Assembly (NCBI RefSeq): GCF_001854885.1
Contig: NZ_MDDV01000060.1
Span: 122,426 to 186,425 of the forward strand
Direction: 5' to 3'
Length of the DNA: 64,000 nucleotides
Source: Ensifer sp. LCM 4579
GTDB lineage: Bacteria > Pseudomonadota > Alphaproteobacteria > Rhizobiales > Rhizobiaceae
Position 1 is the first letter of the stretch. Each line of letters starts with the position of its first letter. Of the stretch, positions 38,123 to 50,961 are shown piece after piece. The position numbers and the translations under genes were made by a program. Below the pieces are notes generated by a model, which saw nothing but the letters and a program-made list of their open reading frames with translations, did no database searches and was not told where the DNA came from.

Positions 38123-38211
38123 GGCGGATTTCGCGCCTGACTGCGTCGGAAAGATTTGAAAATGTCAGGCATTTCCTGCATCTTCCCTCCTAGCCAGACA
38201 CGAAATCCGCC
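38123..38211. other. Nested inverted repeats between bpt and the EamA gene
   Basis: Outer arms GGCGGATTTCG (38123-38133) and CGAAATCCGCC (38201-38211) enclose inner arms GCCTGAC (38135-38141) and GTCAGGC (38164-38170). All are perfect. The layout could fold as an 89-nt stem structure or mark a decayed mobile repeat. No coding sense was found. Confidence 0.55.
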
Positions 38212-38248
38212 ACGCAGAATGGACGAATTTAATAGGTCCTGACCCATC

Positions 38249-39160
38249 TTGCATCCCTCTCCTGACGCCGCCCGCCACCGGCGCGGCCTTGCCATTACAG
38301 GCCTCGGCGGCCTTGCACTTTCCTTCGACATTCCGCTGATCCGCTCGGCGAACGGCGAGGTCTGGTCGCTGCTCGCCTTGCGCAGCCTGTCGACGTTCGC
38401 CGTCGCGATCCTTGCCTGGTTTGTCATCAATCGCGTGCTGCGCCGGCCAACCGCGCTGATTCCCGGAAAGGCCGGTCTCATTGCCGGCCTCTTCTACGGC
38501 ATCAATTCCTTCACCTTCCTGCTCGCCGTGTTCAATACCTCGACTGCGAATGTCGTCTTCATCCTTGCATTCACGTCGATGTTCGCGGCGATCCTCTCCT
38601 GGATATTCCTGAAGGAGCGGCCGTCCCGTGCCACGCTCCTGACAATGGCTTTCATGCTTCTGGGCGTCGGAGTGATCGTCGCGGACGGCCTGGAAAGCGG
38701 TCATTTCTTCGGGGATGCCATGGCCGCGTGCTCCGCCTTCCTGCTGGCAAGTGCGATCACCGTCAGCCGCGCCAGCGGCCGGGACATGGCGCTGGTGCCA
38801 CTGACGACGGCAATCTTTCCGGGGCTCGCCGCACTCCTGCTCCTGCCGTCCGACGGCTTCTCCGTTGCCGAGCCCGTTTACATTCTCTTCAACGGTCTCG
38901 TAGTGATCCCCCTCGCCTTCTTCTGCCTGGCGACCGGGCCGCGCTATCTCTCGGCGCCTGAGGTCGGCATGTTCTATCTCCTGGAGACGGTGCTGGCACC
39001 GATCTGGGTCTGGATCATCTTTTCCGACACGCCCACGGCCCAGACCCTCTTGGGTGGCGCGATCCTGATCCTCGCTTTGATCGGCCATTCGCTCCGGCAG
39101 ATGCGCAACAAGACGGCAAAGCCACAGCATTCCTGTCGGGAGCAACCGCTTGCCGGCTAA
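38249..39160 (+). CDS. EamA/DMT superfamily transporter
   Basis: Ten-helix drug/metabolite transporter of 303 residues with two EamA halves. Features include FYGINSFTFLLAVFNTSTANVVFILAFTSMFAAILSWIFLKERPS in the first half, and GPRYLSAPEVGMFYLLETVLAPIWVWIIFSDTP in the second, the typical end-of-helix proline motif. The substrate is unknown. The start is TTG 38249; no in-frame ATG exists before the first helix. It ends just before a RIME2-like element and converges with the ArsR gene. Confidence 0.85.
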   Translation: MHPSPDAARHRRGLAITGLGGLALSFDIPLIRSANGEVWSLLALRSLSTFAVAILAWFVINRVLRRPTALIPGKAGLIAGLFYGINSFTFLLAVFNTSTANVVFILAFTSMFAAILSWIFLKERPSRATLLTMAFMLLGVGVIVADGLESGHFFGDAMAACSAFLLASAITVSRASGRDMALVPLTTAIFPGLAALLLLPSDGFSVAEPVYILFNGLVVIPLAFFCLATGPRYLSAPEVGMFYLLETVLAPIWVWIIFSDTPTAQTLLGGAILILALIGHSLRQMRNKTAKPQHSCREQPLAG

Positions 39161-39166
39161 ATGCCT

Positions 39167-39262
39167 TACATCGATGCGCGTCTTTTCGGACGCGCAAAGA
39201 TCGTTGTCACGCTTTGAATCTGCGCATCGAGCTTTCCGGAAATCGGTTCCGGGCAGATGCGC
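39167..39262 (+). repeat. RIME2-like intergenic repeat, type-1 3' half
   Basis: Has GCGCGTCTTTTCGGACGCGC as its hairpin centre, then AAAGATCGTTGTCACGC and TGCGCATCGAGCTTTCCGG. It fills nearly the whole gap between the convergent EamA and ArsR genes and may act as their shared 3' hairpin. Confidence 0.75.
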
Positions 39263-39561
39263 TATTTTTCCTGCATCTGCGAGCGCATCGCCCAGAGTTC
39301 GCGATTGGTGTTGATCCATTCGGCCGCGATCTCCAGCGGCGCCGGATTGGCGGCGATCAGTTCGCCCTCGCCGTGTGGGCGCCGGGAAATCAGCTCCGCC
39401 TCTTCGAGAACCGTCATATGCCTTGAAAGCTCGTCCCGTCGAACGCCGACAGCGATGGCGAGATCCGCGGCGGAGGCCTCGCCGGCGAGCAGGACTTCAA
39501 GAAGGCGACGGCGCGTCGGGTCGGCGAGCGCCAGCAAGGTGTCGTCAAGGGCCGAAATCAT
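39262..39561 (-). CDS. ArsR-type winged-helix regulator
   Basis: A 99-residue regulator with the core ALADPTRRRLLEVLLAGEASAADLAIAVGVRRDELSRHMTVLEEAELI. It has no metal-binding cysteines. Such short forms usually pair with an SRPBCC/AHSA1 gene, which is not present here. The target is unknown. It converges with the EamA gene and lies downstream of parC on the same strand, 165 bp away. Confidence 0.88.
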   Translation of the reverse strand: MISALDDTLLALADPTRRRLLEVLLAGEASAADLAIAVGVRRDELSRHMTVLEEAELISRRPHGEGELIAANPAPLEIAAEWINTNRELWAMRSQMQEK

Positions 39562-39726
39562 CGCGTTCCTCTCTCCGGGCGCAGGATTCCCCCGCGTCTC
39601 GTCGGACTTCAGGAATCATGGGTCAAAGAGTGATGGCGCCCCTAGCGGAAAGTCCCGCGCTTTTAGAAAAGGCGCCCATTCAAGATGACGCAGCAACCAA
39701 TAATTTCAAGACGCCGAATCTTGCAG

Positions 39727-42507
<2,781 letters not shown>

Positions 42508-43701
42508 ATGATCCACGCGCGCAAGACCCGCCTGATGATGGCCAGCGCCGCCTTTCTCACGCTTGCCGGCCCGGCCTTTGCCCTGGACGGCGCGGACATG
42601 ATGAAAAAGCTGAGCGCCGCCCTCGAGCTCAACGGGTCCAAGCTTAGCTTCGACAAGGCGGAGGCCGACGGCGATACCGTGACCGCCACGGGCGTCAAAC
42701 TGCAGGTGGCGACCAAGCCCGGCCAATCCCTCGATATTGGTGAGGTGACGTTCGAGGGCGTCGAGGAAGCGGACGAGGGCGGCTACTACGCCGAAACGGT
42801 CTCCTTCCCCGACGTCGATGCAACGGACGGAAAGGATGCAATCTCCCTCAAGGATATCGCCATTGGCGGGCTCGAGATCCCCGGCAATCCGTCGGGCGAC
42901 ACGATCGACGACATCCTGCTCTATGAATCGTTCAGCACCGGGCCGCTGGTGCTTACGGTGAAAGGCAAGGAGGCCTTCACCATCGCCAGCATGGAAGGCA
43001 ATCTGACGCGACAGGAGAACGACGCCGGATTCGACTTCGATGCCACGATCGCCGGCGTGCAGGCGGACCTCTCCGAAATGGACGACGCCAAGGCAAAGGA
43101 AGCGATCGAGAAGCTCGGCCTGAAGCAGATCGACGGCAAGATCAGCATGAAGGGCAGTTGGGAACTCAAGAGCGGTCATCTCGCACTCGAGGAATACGCC
43201 CTGGATTTCCAGAACATCGGACGGCTGAATATCACGATGGACGTTTCCGGCTACACGCTCGAGTTCCTGAAATCGATGCAGGAAGCGGTCAAGGCGGCCG
43301 AGGCAAACCCGAACAGGAAAGAGGCGGAGCAGGCAATGGGCCTCGCCATGCTTGGTCTGATGCAGCAACTGACGTTCAACGGTGCCTCGATCCGTTTCGA
43401 CGACGCATCGATCACGAAGAAGGCGCTCGATTTCGCCGGCGACCAACAGGGCGTCACCGGCGAGCAACTGGCGCAATCGCTGAAGGGCCTCGTACCGATC
43501 ATGATGGCGCAACTCAACCTGCCGGAACTGCAGAACCAGGTTACCGCGGCCGTCAATGCCTATCTCGACAGCCCGAAGAGCTTGACCATCAGCGCCGAAC
43601 CGGAAAAGCCGGTGCCGTTTCCGATGATCATGGGCGCGGCCATGGGCGCGCCGAATACGATCCCCTCAGTTCTGGGCGTGACGGTGACGGCGAACGATTG
43701 A
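42508..43701 (+). CDS. Exported protein of unknown function, Rhizobiales type
   Basis: A 397-residue protein with a signal peptide (RLMMASAAFLTLAGPAFA). The mature part is acidic and lacks cysteine. It alternates short beta-strand blocks such as AISLKDIAIGGLEIP, FTIASMEGNLTRQENDAGFDF and GHLALEEYALDFQNIGRLNITMDVSG, reminiscent of periplasmic DUF945/AsmA-like lipid-groove repeats. I cannot name a family with certainty. It is monocistronic, with a terminator-like hairpin about 100 bp downstream. Confidence 0.85.
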   Translation: MIHARKTRLMMASAAFLTLAGPAFALDGADMMKKLSAALELNGSKLSFDKAEADGDTVTATGVKLQVATKPGQSLDIGEVTFEGVEEADEGGYYAETVSFPDVDATDGKDAISLKDIAIGGLEIPGNPSGDTIDDILLYESFSTGPLVLTVKGKEAFTIASMEGNLTRQENDAGFDFDATIAGVQADLSEMDDAKAKEAIEKLGLKQIDGKISMKGSWELKSGHLALEEYALDFQNIGRLNITMDVSGYTLEFLKSMQEAVKAAEANPNRKEAEQAMGLAMLGLMQQLTFNGASIRFDDASITKKALDFAGDQQGVTGEQLAQSLKGLVPIMMAQLNLPELQNQVTAAVNAYLDSPKSLTISAEPEKPVPFPMIMGAAMGAPNTIPSVLGVTVTAND

Positions 43702-43733
43702 TCGCCGCCGCTGCCGACCCGGGCAGCCGAAAT

Positions 43734-43773
43734 CTACAGCGCCGCGAGTCTTGTCGGGCGCGCGGCGCTGTAG
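43734..43773. repeat. Truncated RIME2-like palindrome
   Basis: Only the outer part of the repeat remains: perfect 13-base arms CTACAGCGCCGCG and CGCGGCGCTGTAG around a 14-nt loop. It lies just after the exported protein gene. Confidence 0.7.
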
Positions 43774-43800
43774 CACCCCGCTGCCAGACAGGCAGCAGCC

Positions 43801-43824
43801 CCCGCCCGGCTCCGGGTTTTTTTT
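43801..43824 (+). terminator. Probable intrinsic terminator
   Basis: A short CCCG...CGGG hairpin (43801-43816) is followed by eight T. It would end transcription of the exported protein gene, perhaps together with the 43734-43773 hairpin. Confidence 0.65.
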
Positions 43825-43939
43825 ATCTCTCCGATTGATGCTATGATGGCGCGCTTGATGGATGAAGGCGGCTGCCTATCTATTATCTGGGTTGCCGCAG
43901 TCGTGCATCGCCCGACCGATGAAACGGAAGGAGTACGCC

Positions 43940-44158
43940 ATGGGACTGAAGCAGTCGGATATCACCGCTATCCTCGGCCCGGTCGACGAAACTCTGATGG
44001 CCGAACTTCTTGCAACGGGCGCAACCGCAAGCGAGCTTGCCGAGGCAATCGCCTGGGTCAACAATGACGAGGCCCTGATCGGCGAGGGCCGCCATCTTCC
44101 TGCCGGCCGCGTCGCTGCGCTGATCGACATCCTGACGCCCGACGACATTGATGAGTGA
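43940..44158 (+). CDS. Conserved rhizobial 72-residue protein
   Basis: Small soluble protein beginning [19 protein letters not shown], with [48 protein letters not shown] precedes the ATG. Close relatives are widespread in Rhizobiaceae without assigned function. It is acidic, helical and lacks cysteine. It lies 117 bp upstream of groEL on the same strand, but I see no sign that it replaces GroES: it has no mobile-loop or beta-barrel pattern. Confidence 0.85.
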   Translation: MGLKQSDITAILGPVDETLMAELLATGATASELAEAIAWVNNDEALIGEGRHLPAGRVAALIDILTPDDIDE

Positions 44159-44227
44159 GGCAAGTGCAGGCCTGGGAGCGCGTCGCTTCCGGGGCCCGTG
44201 CCAAATAGCTGCGGACCGGCTGCCTGA

Positions 44228-45904
<1,677 letters not shown>

Positions 45905-46150
45905 GAACGACGGAACGCGCCCTGGTAACAAGCGCAGGTCACAGCGCGGCTGTTACGTGCCCGCACGTCGGCAAGGCGGTCCTCCGGCCCGTAATCAACC
46001 TTCGCTCGAATCGCAGCGGGGGCGGAGCGAAACGCCGGCCATCTCTTCTTGTCATGTCGAGCGATTGTCGAGCGAAGACGCGATTGAATAAATCAATTTC
46101 TTTGATATAGAACATCGATACGCATTTTCATCCCTGCCTATCGGAGCCCC

Positions 46151-47077
46151 ATGAGCCGCAATTTTCTTGTCGTCGACCCGGAGGAAGGCATGCCCATTCT
46201 GAAGGGGCTCGCTTCGCCGGCAAGGGTCTCCGTGCTGAAGCTCCTGCACAAAAAGGGGCCGCTGAACGTCAACGAAATTGCGGATATCCTCAAGCTGCCG
46301 CAGTCAAGCGTCTCGACAAATGTCCAGATGCTGGAGGAGGCAGGGCTGATCCGTACGGAAACACAGAAGGCGCGCAAGGGAAACCAGAAGGTTTGCCACA
46401 GCGTCTATGACGAAGTCCTCGTAGTCTTCAAGAATGAAATCAAGGAAACCGAACCGGACGCGATCGAAGTTTCGATGCCGCTCGGACTCTACACGAGCTT
46501 CGAGGCAACCGCCCCTTGCGGGCTTTGCTCGGTCGACGGCATCATCGGCCTGCTCGACGTCCCCGACACGTTTCTCGATCCCGACCGCATGAAGGCGGCG
46601 CTCATCTGGTTCACGCGCGGCTATGTCGAGTATCAGTTTCCCAATAATGCGCGGCTGACGAATATCAGTATTCGCGAGGTCGAATTCGTCATGGAGTTGA
46701 GCTCGGAAGTGCCTGGAACCAGTGCCGACTGGCCTTCAGACATCACGCTGACGGTCAATGGCGTCGACATCGGGACCTGGACGTCTCCGGGCGATTTCGG
46801 CGACAAACGCGGCGTTTTCACGCCGGCTTGGTGGAAGCTCAAGGGCTCGCAATACGGCAAGCTCAAAAGCTTCAGGGTCAATGAGGACGGCGCCTTCGTC
46901 GATGGACTGCGCATCTCCAATGTCAAACTCGCGGACCTGAAGGTCGAAGAGCATCACTCAATCCGGCTTCGCGTCGGCGTGCGCGACAATGCCCGCCACC
47001 CCGGCGGGGTCAACATCTTCGGCCGTGGCTTCGGCAACTACGACCAGGATATCCTGTTGCGCCTCAAAACGCGCTGA
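46151..47077 (+). CDS. ArsR-type regulator with large C-terminal domain (COG4189 type)
   Basis: A 308-residue protein. The N-terminal winged helix (LKGLASPARVSVLKLLHKKGPLNVNEIADILKLPQSSVSTNVQMLEEAGLI) is fused to a C-terminal domain of about 210 residues. That domain has APCGLCSVDGIIGLLDVPD and a beta-rich region (DWPSDITLTVNGVDIGTWTSPGDFGDKRG). This matches COG4189-type regulators, which often sit beside glycosidase genes. The C-terminal domain may sense a sugar. It lies 103 bp upstream of the arabinofuranosidase gene, so it probably controls that locus. Confidence 0.85.
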   Translation: MSRNFLVVDPEEGMPILKGLASPARVSVLKLLHKKGPLNVNEIADILKLPQSSVSTNVQMLEEAGLIRTETQKARKGNQKVCHSVYDEVLVVFKNEIKETEPDAIEVSMPLGLYTSFEATAPCGLCSVDGIIGLLDVPDTFLDPDRMKAALIWFTRGYVEYQFPNNARLTNISIREVEFVMELSSEVPGTSADWPSDITLTVNGVDIGTWTSPGDFGDKRGVFTPAWWKLKGSQYGKLKSFRVNEDGAFVDGLRISNVKLADLKVEEHHSIRLRVGVRDNARHPGGVNIFGRGFGNYDQDILLRLKTR

Positions 47078-47132
47078 GACTGCGGGGGGCAAATATCGCC
47101 TCTTGACCATCGCCGCGGCTTCCGCTTTATTT

Positions 47133-47166
47133 ATCACAGTTTATGATATCAATCATAAACTGTGAT
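47133..47166. promoter_or_regulatory. Near-perfect long operator palindrome before abfA
   Basis: Fifteen-base arms beginning ATCACAGTTTATGAT and ending ATCATAAACTGTGAT enclose the loop ATCA. It ends 14 bp before the arabinofuranosidase ATG and overlaps its ribosome site region. It is a likely binding site for the adjacent regulator. Confidence 0.75.
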
Positions 47167-47180
47167 GTAATGGAGGAAGC

Positions 47181-48692
47181 ATGAAGGCTGCGGTCACGAC
47201 ACACAGCAAGTATACGATCTCGGATATCGATGCCCGCCTTTACGGCTCCTTCATCGAACACCTCGGACGCGGCGTCTATACCGGCATTTACGAACCCGAC
47301 CATCCCACCGCCGACGAGAACGGCATGCGCCGGGATGTGATCGATCTCGTCAGGGAACTCAAGGTTCCGATCGTCCGCTATCCGGGCGGGAATTTCGTGT
47401 CCGCCTACGATTGGGAAGACGGCATTGGTCCGAAAGAGAGCCGGCCGATACGCCTGGATCTCGCCTGGCACACCTCGGAAAGCAATCAGGTCGGCATCCA
47501 TGAATTCGCCGAATGGTGTACGGCCGCCAACACGGAGATGATGCTCGCCGTCAATCTCGGCTCGCGCGGGCTCGACGAGGCCCGCAACTTCCTCGAATAC
47601 GTCAATCACCCTGGCGGCAGCCAATGGAGCGACAAGCGCCGCGCCAATGGCCGCGCCGAGCCTTGGGGCGTCAAGGTCTGGTGCCTCGGCAACGAGATGG
47701 ACGGCCCCTGGCAGATCGGCCACAAGACCGCTGATGAATATGGCAGGCTGGCGCACGAGACCGCCAAGGCAATGCGCGCCTTCGACAGCTCGCTCGAGCT
47801 GGTCGTCTGCGGCTCCTCCAATGCGCACATGCCGACCTATCCAGAGTGGGAAGCGACGGTTCTCGATCACACCTACAACGAGGTCGACTACATCTCGCTG
47901 CACATGTATTTCGAGAACCGCGCCAAGAACACGGCCAATTATCTCGCGCGCAGCATTGAACTCGACAACTATATCGGCACGGTCGCCGGCGTGATCGCCT
48001 ATGTCAAGGCGAAGAAGCGCTCCAGCAAAAACGTCTACATCTCCTTTGACGAATGGAACGTCTGGTACCATTCCAAGGAGCGCGACAAGGCGACCCTTGC
48101 GGGCGCCCATGGATGGCCGCATGCGCCTGCCCTGCTCGAGGACGATTACAATTTCGAGGACGTGCTTCAGGTCGGCTGCATCCTCAACACGTTTATCAAC
48201 CGCGCCGACGTCGTGAAGATCGCCTGCCTGGCGCAACTCGTGAACGTCATCGCCCCGATCATGACGGTGCCGGGGGGGCCGGCCTGGCGCCAGACGATTT
48301 TCTATCCCTATTATTTCGCCTCGGTCTATGGTCGCGGGACGGCTCTCAAGCTGCATGTCGACAGCCCGACCTATCGAGTCGAGGGCCTCGGCGACGTGCC
48401 GTATCTCGATGTATCGGCCGTTCATGACGCCGACCAAAAAGCCGTCACCTTCTTCATCGTAAACCGGCATGGCACGGAAACGCTCGATCTCGACGTCCGC
48501 CTGGTCGACTTCGGTGCGCTGACTATTATCGATGACCAGGTGCTCGCTCATTCGGACATCAACATCACCAACACGGCGGAAAGGCCGGACAATGTGGTCC
48601 CGAGGAAGCGAGAGGGTGCGGTAGCTTCGGATGGAAGACTCGGCGCCAGGATTCCGCCCCTCTCCTACCGCATGATCCGGCTGCGTGGATGA
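47181..48692 (+). CDS. abfA: Alpha-N-arabinofuranosidase, GH51
   Basis: Intracellular exo-glycosidase of 503 residues that releases terminal arabinofuranose from oligosaccharides. It has the GH51 opening DARLYGSFIEHLGRGVYTGIYEP and YPGGNFVSAYDWEDGIGP. The acid/base is in WCLGNEMDGPWQIGHK (NE pair) and the nucleophile in YISFDEWNVWYH. A C-terminal beta-sandwich follows. There is no signal peptide. GGAGGAAG lies before ATG 47181. It sits between its putative regulator and a sugar ABC operon, whose importer would supply arabinosides. Confidence 0.96.
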   Translation: MKAAVTTHSKYTISDIDARLYGSFIEHLGRGVYTGIYEPDHPTADENGMRRDVIDLVRELKVPIVRYPGGNFVSAYDWEDGIGPKESRPIRLDLAWHTSESNQVGIHEFAEWCTAANTEMMLAVNLGSRGLDEARNFLEYVNHPGGSQWSDKRRANGRAEPWGVKVWCLGNEMDGPWQIGHKTADEYGRLAHETAKAMRAFDSSLELVVCGSSNAHMPTYPEWEATVLDHTYNEVDYISLHMYFENRAKNTANYLARSIELDNYIGTVAGVIAYVKAKKRSSKNVYISFDEWNVWYHSKERDKATLAGAHGWPHAPALLEDDYNFEDVLQVGCILNTFINRADVVKIACLAQLVNVIAPIMTVPGGPAWRQTIFYPYYFASVYGRGTALKLHVDSPTYRVEGLGDVPYLDVSAVHDADQKAVTFFIVNRHGTETLDLDVRLVDFGALTIIDDQVLAHSDINITNTAERPDNVVPRKREGAVASDGRLGARIPPLSYRMIRLRG

Positions 48693-48752
48693 ATATCATG
48701 ATAACTGATACATATCATGATATCGTTGACATCCCAATTGTATGATTTATCG
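48693..48752 (+). promoter_or_regulatory. Promoter with two operator palindromes before the ABC operon
   Basis: Palindromes TATCATGATA (48693-48702) and ATATCATGATAT (48711-48722) are 19 bp apart, about two helical turns. TTGACA (48725-48730) follows, with TATCGT 16 bp on as a possible -10. The ATCAT/ATGAT half-sites recur in the 47133-47166 palindrome, so the same regulator may bind both. Promoter calls are by eye. Confidence 0.6.
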
Positions 48753-48789
48753 TCGAGGCACAGGCTCGACGTGCCACTGGGAGGAGAAG

Positions 48790-48936
48790 ATGGGGGCAAG
48801 CGCTTCTGTTTTGGCACTATCGTTGACCGGTCGAGACTCGCCGAACGACGCGAGAACCATGGCGTCCGGCGCGTTCCGACCAAATGCGTATATCAGCTTT
48901 CTCCATTCTGACTGCCCGAGCGGAGCAGCCGGATGA
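48790..48936 (+). CDS. Possible 48-codon leader ORF or gene remnant
   Basis: An ATG directly follows GGGAGGAGAAG, the best ribosome site in this stretch. The frame runs 48 codons (starting MGASASVLALSLTG) and its TGA overlaps the ATP-binding protein's ATG as ATGA. The predicted peptide resembles nothing I know. It may be the joined ends of a deleted first gene, since two later genes of this operon carry internal deletions, or a coupling leader. Confidence 0.3.
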   Translation: MGASASVLALSLTGRDSPNDARTMASGAFRPNAYISFLHSDCPSGAAG

Positions 48937-50033
48937 CCGCCCATATCGACATTCAGAGTGTCAGCAAGCGCTACGGCTCGCTGACCGTCCTCGACGGCCT
49001 GTCGCTGTCGATCAAGGCTAATGAGTTCATGGTGTTCCTGGGGCCCTCGGGCTGCGGCAAGTCAACGCTTCTGCGCATGATCGCCGGCCTCGAAAGCGTC
49101 GACGAGGGAACGATCGCGATCAACGGCCAGCGCATCGACAACCTGCCGCCGGGCAAGCGCGACATCGCCATGGTGTTCCAGAGCTATGCGCTCTATCCGC
49201 ACATGACCGTCGCCGACAACATGGCGTTCGGACTGCGCAACCTCAACGTGCCGGCCGACGTCATTTCCGCCCGCGTCGCGGAAGCTGCGCGCATGCTGGA
49301 AATCAGCCACCTGCTCGAACGCAAGCCCGGCCAGCTTTCCGGCGGCCAGCGTCAGCGCGTCGCGATCGGCCGCGCCATCGTCAAGGAACCGAAGGCCTTC
49401 CTGTTCGACGAACCGCTCTCCAATCTCGATGCGGCGCTGCGTGTGCGCACCCGCGTCGAACTCGCCCAGCTTCGCAACCGCGTCAAATCGACGATGGTCT
49501 TCGTCACCCATGACCAGATCGAGGCGATGACGCTCGCCGATCGCATCGTCGTCATGAACAATCGCAAGATCGAGCAGATCGGCACGCCGATGGAGATCTA
49601 TTCGCGCCCGGCAAGCCGCTTCGTTGCGACCTTCGTCGGCTCGCCGACGATGAACTTTCTGCCCGTCAGCCTTTCGAACCAAGGAGGATTTGTTCGAGCC
49701 AGATTGCCGGACGGGACCGAACTGCAGACGGCGATCCCCCTTGCCGGGATCGACGGTGGCGAGCACGCGCTCGGCATTCGCGCCGAGGCGGTCAAGCTCG
49801 CGCATAGCGGGACGGTGACGACCACGGGCAAAGTCGATGTGATCGAACGGCTCGGCGACCGAACGCTGCTCTATACTCGCCTCAAGGACGGAAGCGTCAT
49901 GGTCGCCGAGGATATCGGCAACAGCACCGTCGCGATCGGCGACGAAATTGCCCTGACACTCGACGGCGCCCGCACCCACCTCTTCGACGCCGGTGGCCGA
50001 GCCTGGCACAATGAGGAGGCGGCCCATGGCTGA
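48933..50033 (+). CDS. Sugar ABC transporter ATP-binding protein, UgpC/MsmK type
   Basis: ATPase of 366 residues energising a carbohydrate importer. The NBD has Walker A GPSGCGKST, Q-loop VFQSYALYPHMTV, signature LSGGQRQRVAIGRAI, Walker B AFLFDEPLSNLDA and the H-loop VTHDQIEA. A C-terminal TOBE/OB domain follows (FVGSPTMNFLPVSL, then GIRAEAVKLAHSG). It appears intact. It is followed by an overlapping permease gene (8 bp). The orthodox order has the binding protein first; here the ATPase leads the operon. Confidence 0.95.
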   Translation: MTAHIDIQSVSKRYGSLTVLDGLSLSIKANEFMVFLGPSGCGKSTLLRMIAGLESVDEGTIAINGQRIDNLPPGKRDIAMVFQSYALYPHMTVADNMAFGLRNLNVPADVISARVAEAARMLEISHLLERKPGQLSGGQRQRVAIGRAIVKEPKAFLFDEPLSNLDAALRVRTRVELAQLRNRVKSTMVFVTHDQIEAMTLADRIVVMNNRKIEQIGTPMEIYSRPASRFVATFVGSPTMNFLPVSLSNQGGFVRARLPDGTELQTAIPLAGIDGGEHALGIRAEAVKLAHSGTVTTTGKVDVIERLGDRTLLYTRLKDGSVMVAEDIGNSTVAIGDEIALTLDGARTHLFDAGGRAWHNEEAAHG

Positions 50034-50961
50034 GGCGGCCCTCCCCGGCAGCAGCTCGACCGCGAGGGCAGCCGCTCGGCGGGCGGTGCAGAACATCAAT
50101 GCGCCGCTCTGGCGCAACGCGCTCTTCGTCGCGCCCTACCTCATCATCTTCGTGACGCTGCTCGTGGTGCCGCTCATCTGGGGTATCTGGCTCAGCCTGC
50201 ACAAGGCCGATGCCTTCGGCACCGGGCGGTTCGTCGGCCTTGACAATTATCTCCGGCTCTTCAGGGACAAGATCTTCCTCCAAGTCGTCGGCAATACCTT
50301 CTATTTCGTTTTCCTGACCGTTCCCGCACTTGCCCTCATCGGCCTCTTGCTGGCGCTGGCACTCAATCGCAAGACAAGGACAGCGGCCGTGTTGCGTGCC
50401 GTCTACTTCTCGTCGTCGGTACTATCGGTGACGATCGTCACTCTGATCTGGCGCATCGTCTTCATTGGCAATTTCGGTCTGCTCGCCACGATCTATGGCT
50501 GGTTCGGTGCAACCGCGCCCGCCTTCCTCTCCGATCCGAAGCTGACAATGATCGGGATTGCAATCGCGACCGTCTGGTGGTGCATCGGCCTGCCGATGAT
50601 GCTGTTTCTCTCGGCCTTGCAGCAGGTGCCTCAGGAGATCTACGAGGCTGCAGCGCTCGACAATGCGAGCCGCTGGCGCACCCTCTGGCACATTACCCTG
50701 CCCTCGATCCGGCGCACCTTCGTCCTGGTGATAATCATCGAGATCGTCCTGCAGTTCCAGCTCTTCGGGCAGGCGCGGCTGATGACGCAGGGCGGTCCCA
50801 ACAACGTCTCCAAGCCGATCGTGCTCTATATCTACGAGGCCGCTTTCACCAAATGGGATCTCGGGCTTGGCGCCGCGGCATCCGAAATCCTTTTCATCCT
50901 GATCATGATCGCAGCGCTCACGCAGTACTTCATCTCGCGCCGAAAGGGAGTAGAAGGATGA
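50026..50961 (+). CDS. Sugar ABC transporter permease, MalF/UgpA type
   Basis: Inner-membrane permease of 311 residues with six helices and an intact BPD_transp_1 domain. The EAA loop that docks the ATPase reads EIYEAAALDNASRWRTLWHITLPSI. GAGGAGG precedes ATG 50026, inside the end of the ATPase gene. The stop overlaps the next start (ATGA). Its partner permease is truncated, so a working transporter could not assemble unless another permease substitutes. Confidence 0.93.
   Translation: MAEAALPGSSSTARAAARRAVQNINAPLWRNALFVAPYLIIFVTLLVVPLIWGIWLSLHKADAFGTGRFVGLDNYLRLFRDKIFLQVVGNTFYFVFLTVPALALIGLLLALALNRKTRTAAVLRAVYFSSSVLSVTIVTLIWRIVFIGNFGLLATIYGWFGATAPAFLSDPKLTMIGIAIATVWWCIGLPMMLFLSALQQVPQEIYEAAALDNASRWRTLWHITLPSIRRTFVLVIIIEIVLQFQLFGQARLMTQGGPNNVSKPIVLYIYEAAFTKWDLGLGAAASEILFILIMIAALTQYFISRRKGVEG

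Noticed and set aside
38165..39319. Long minus-strand open frame opposite the EamA gene
   Set aside because: Composition is Arg/Glu/His-rich shadow sequence with no domain; the plus strand has ten helices.
47127..48551. Long minus-strand open frame opposite abfA
   Set aside because: It is the mirror of a high-GC coding region; the plus strand has clear GH51 motifs.
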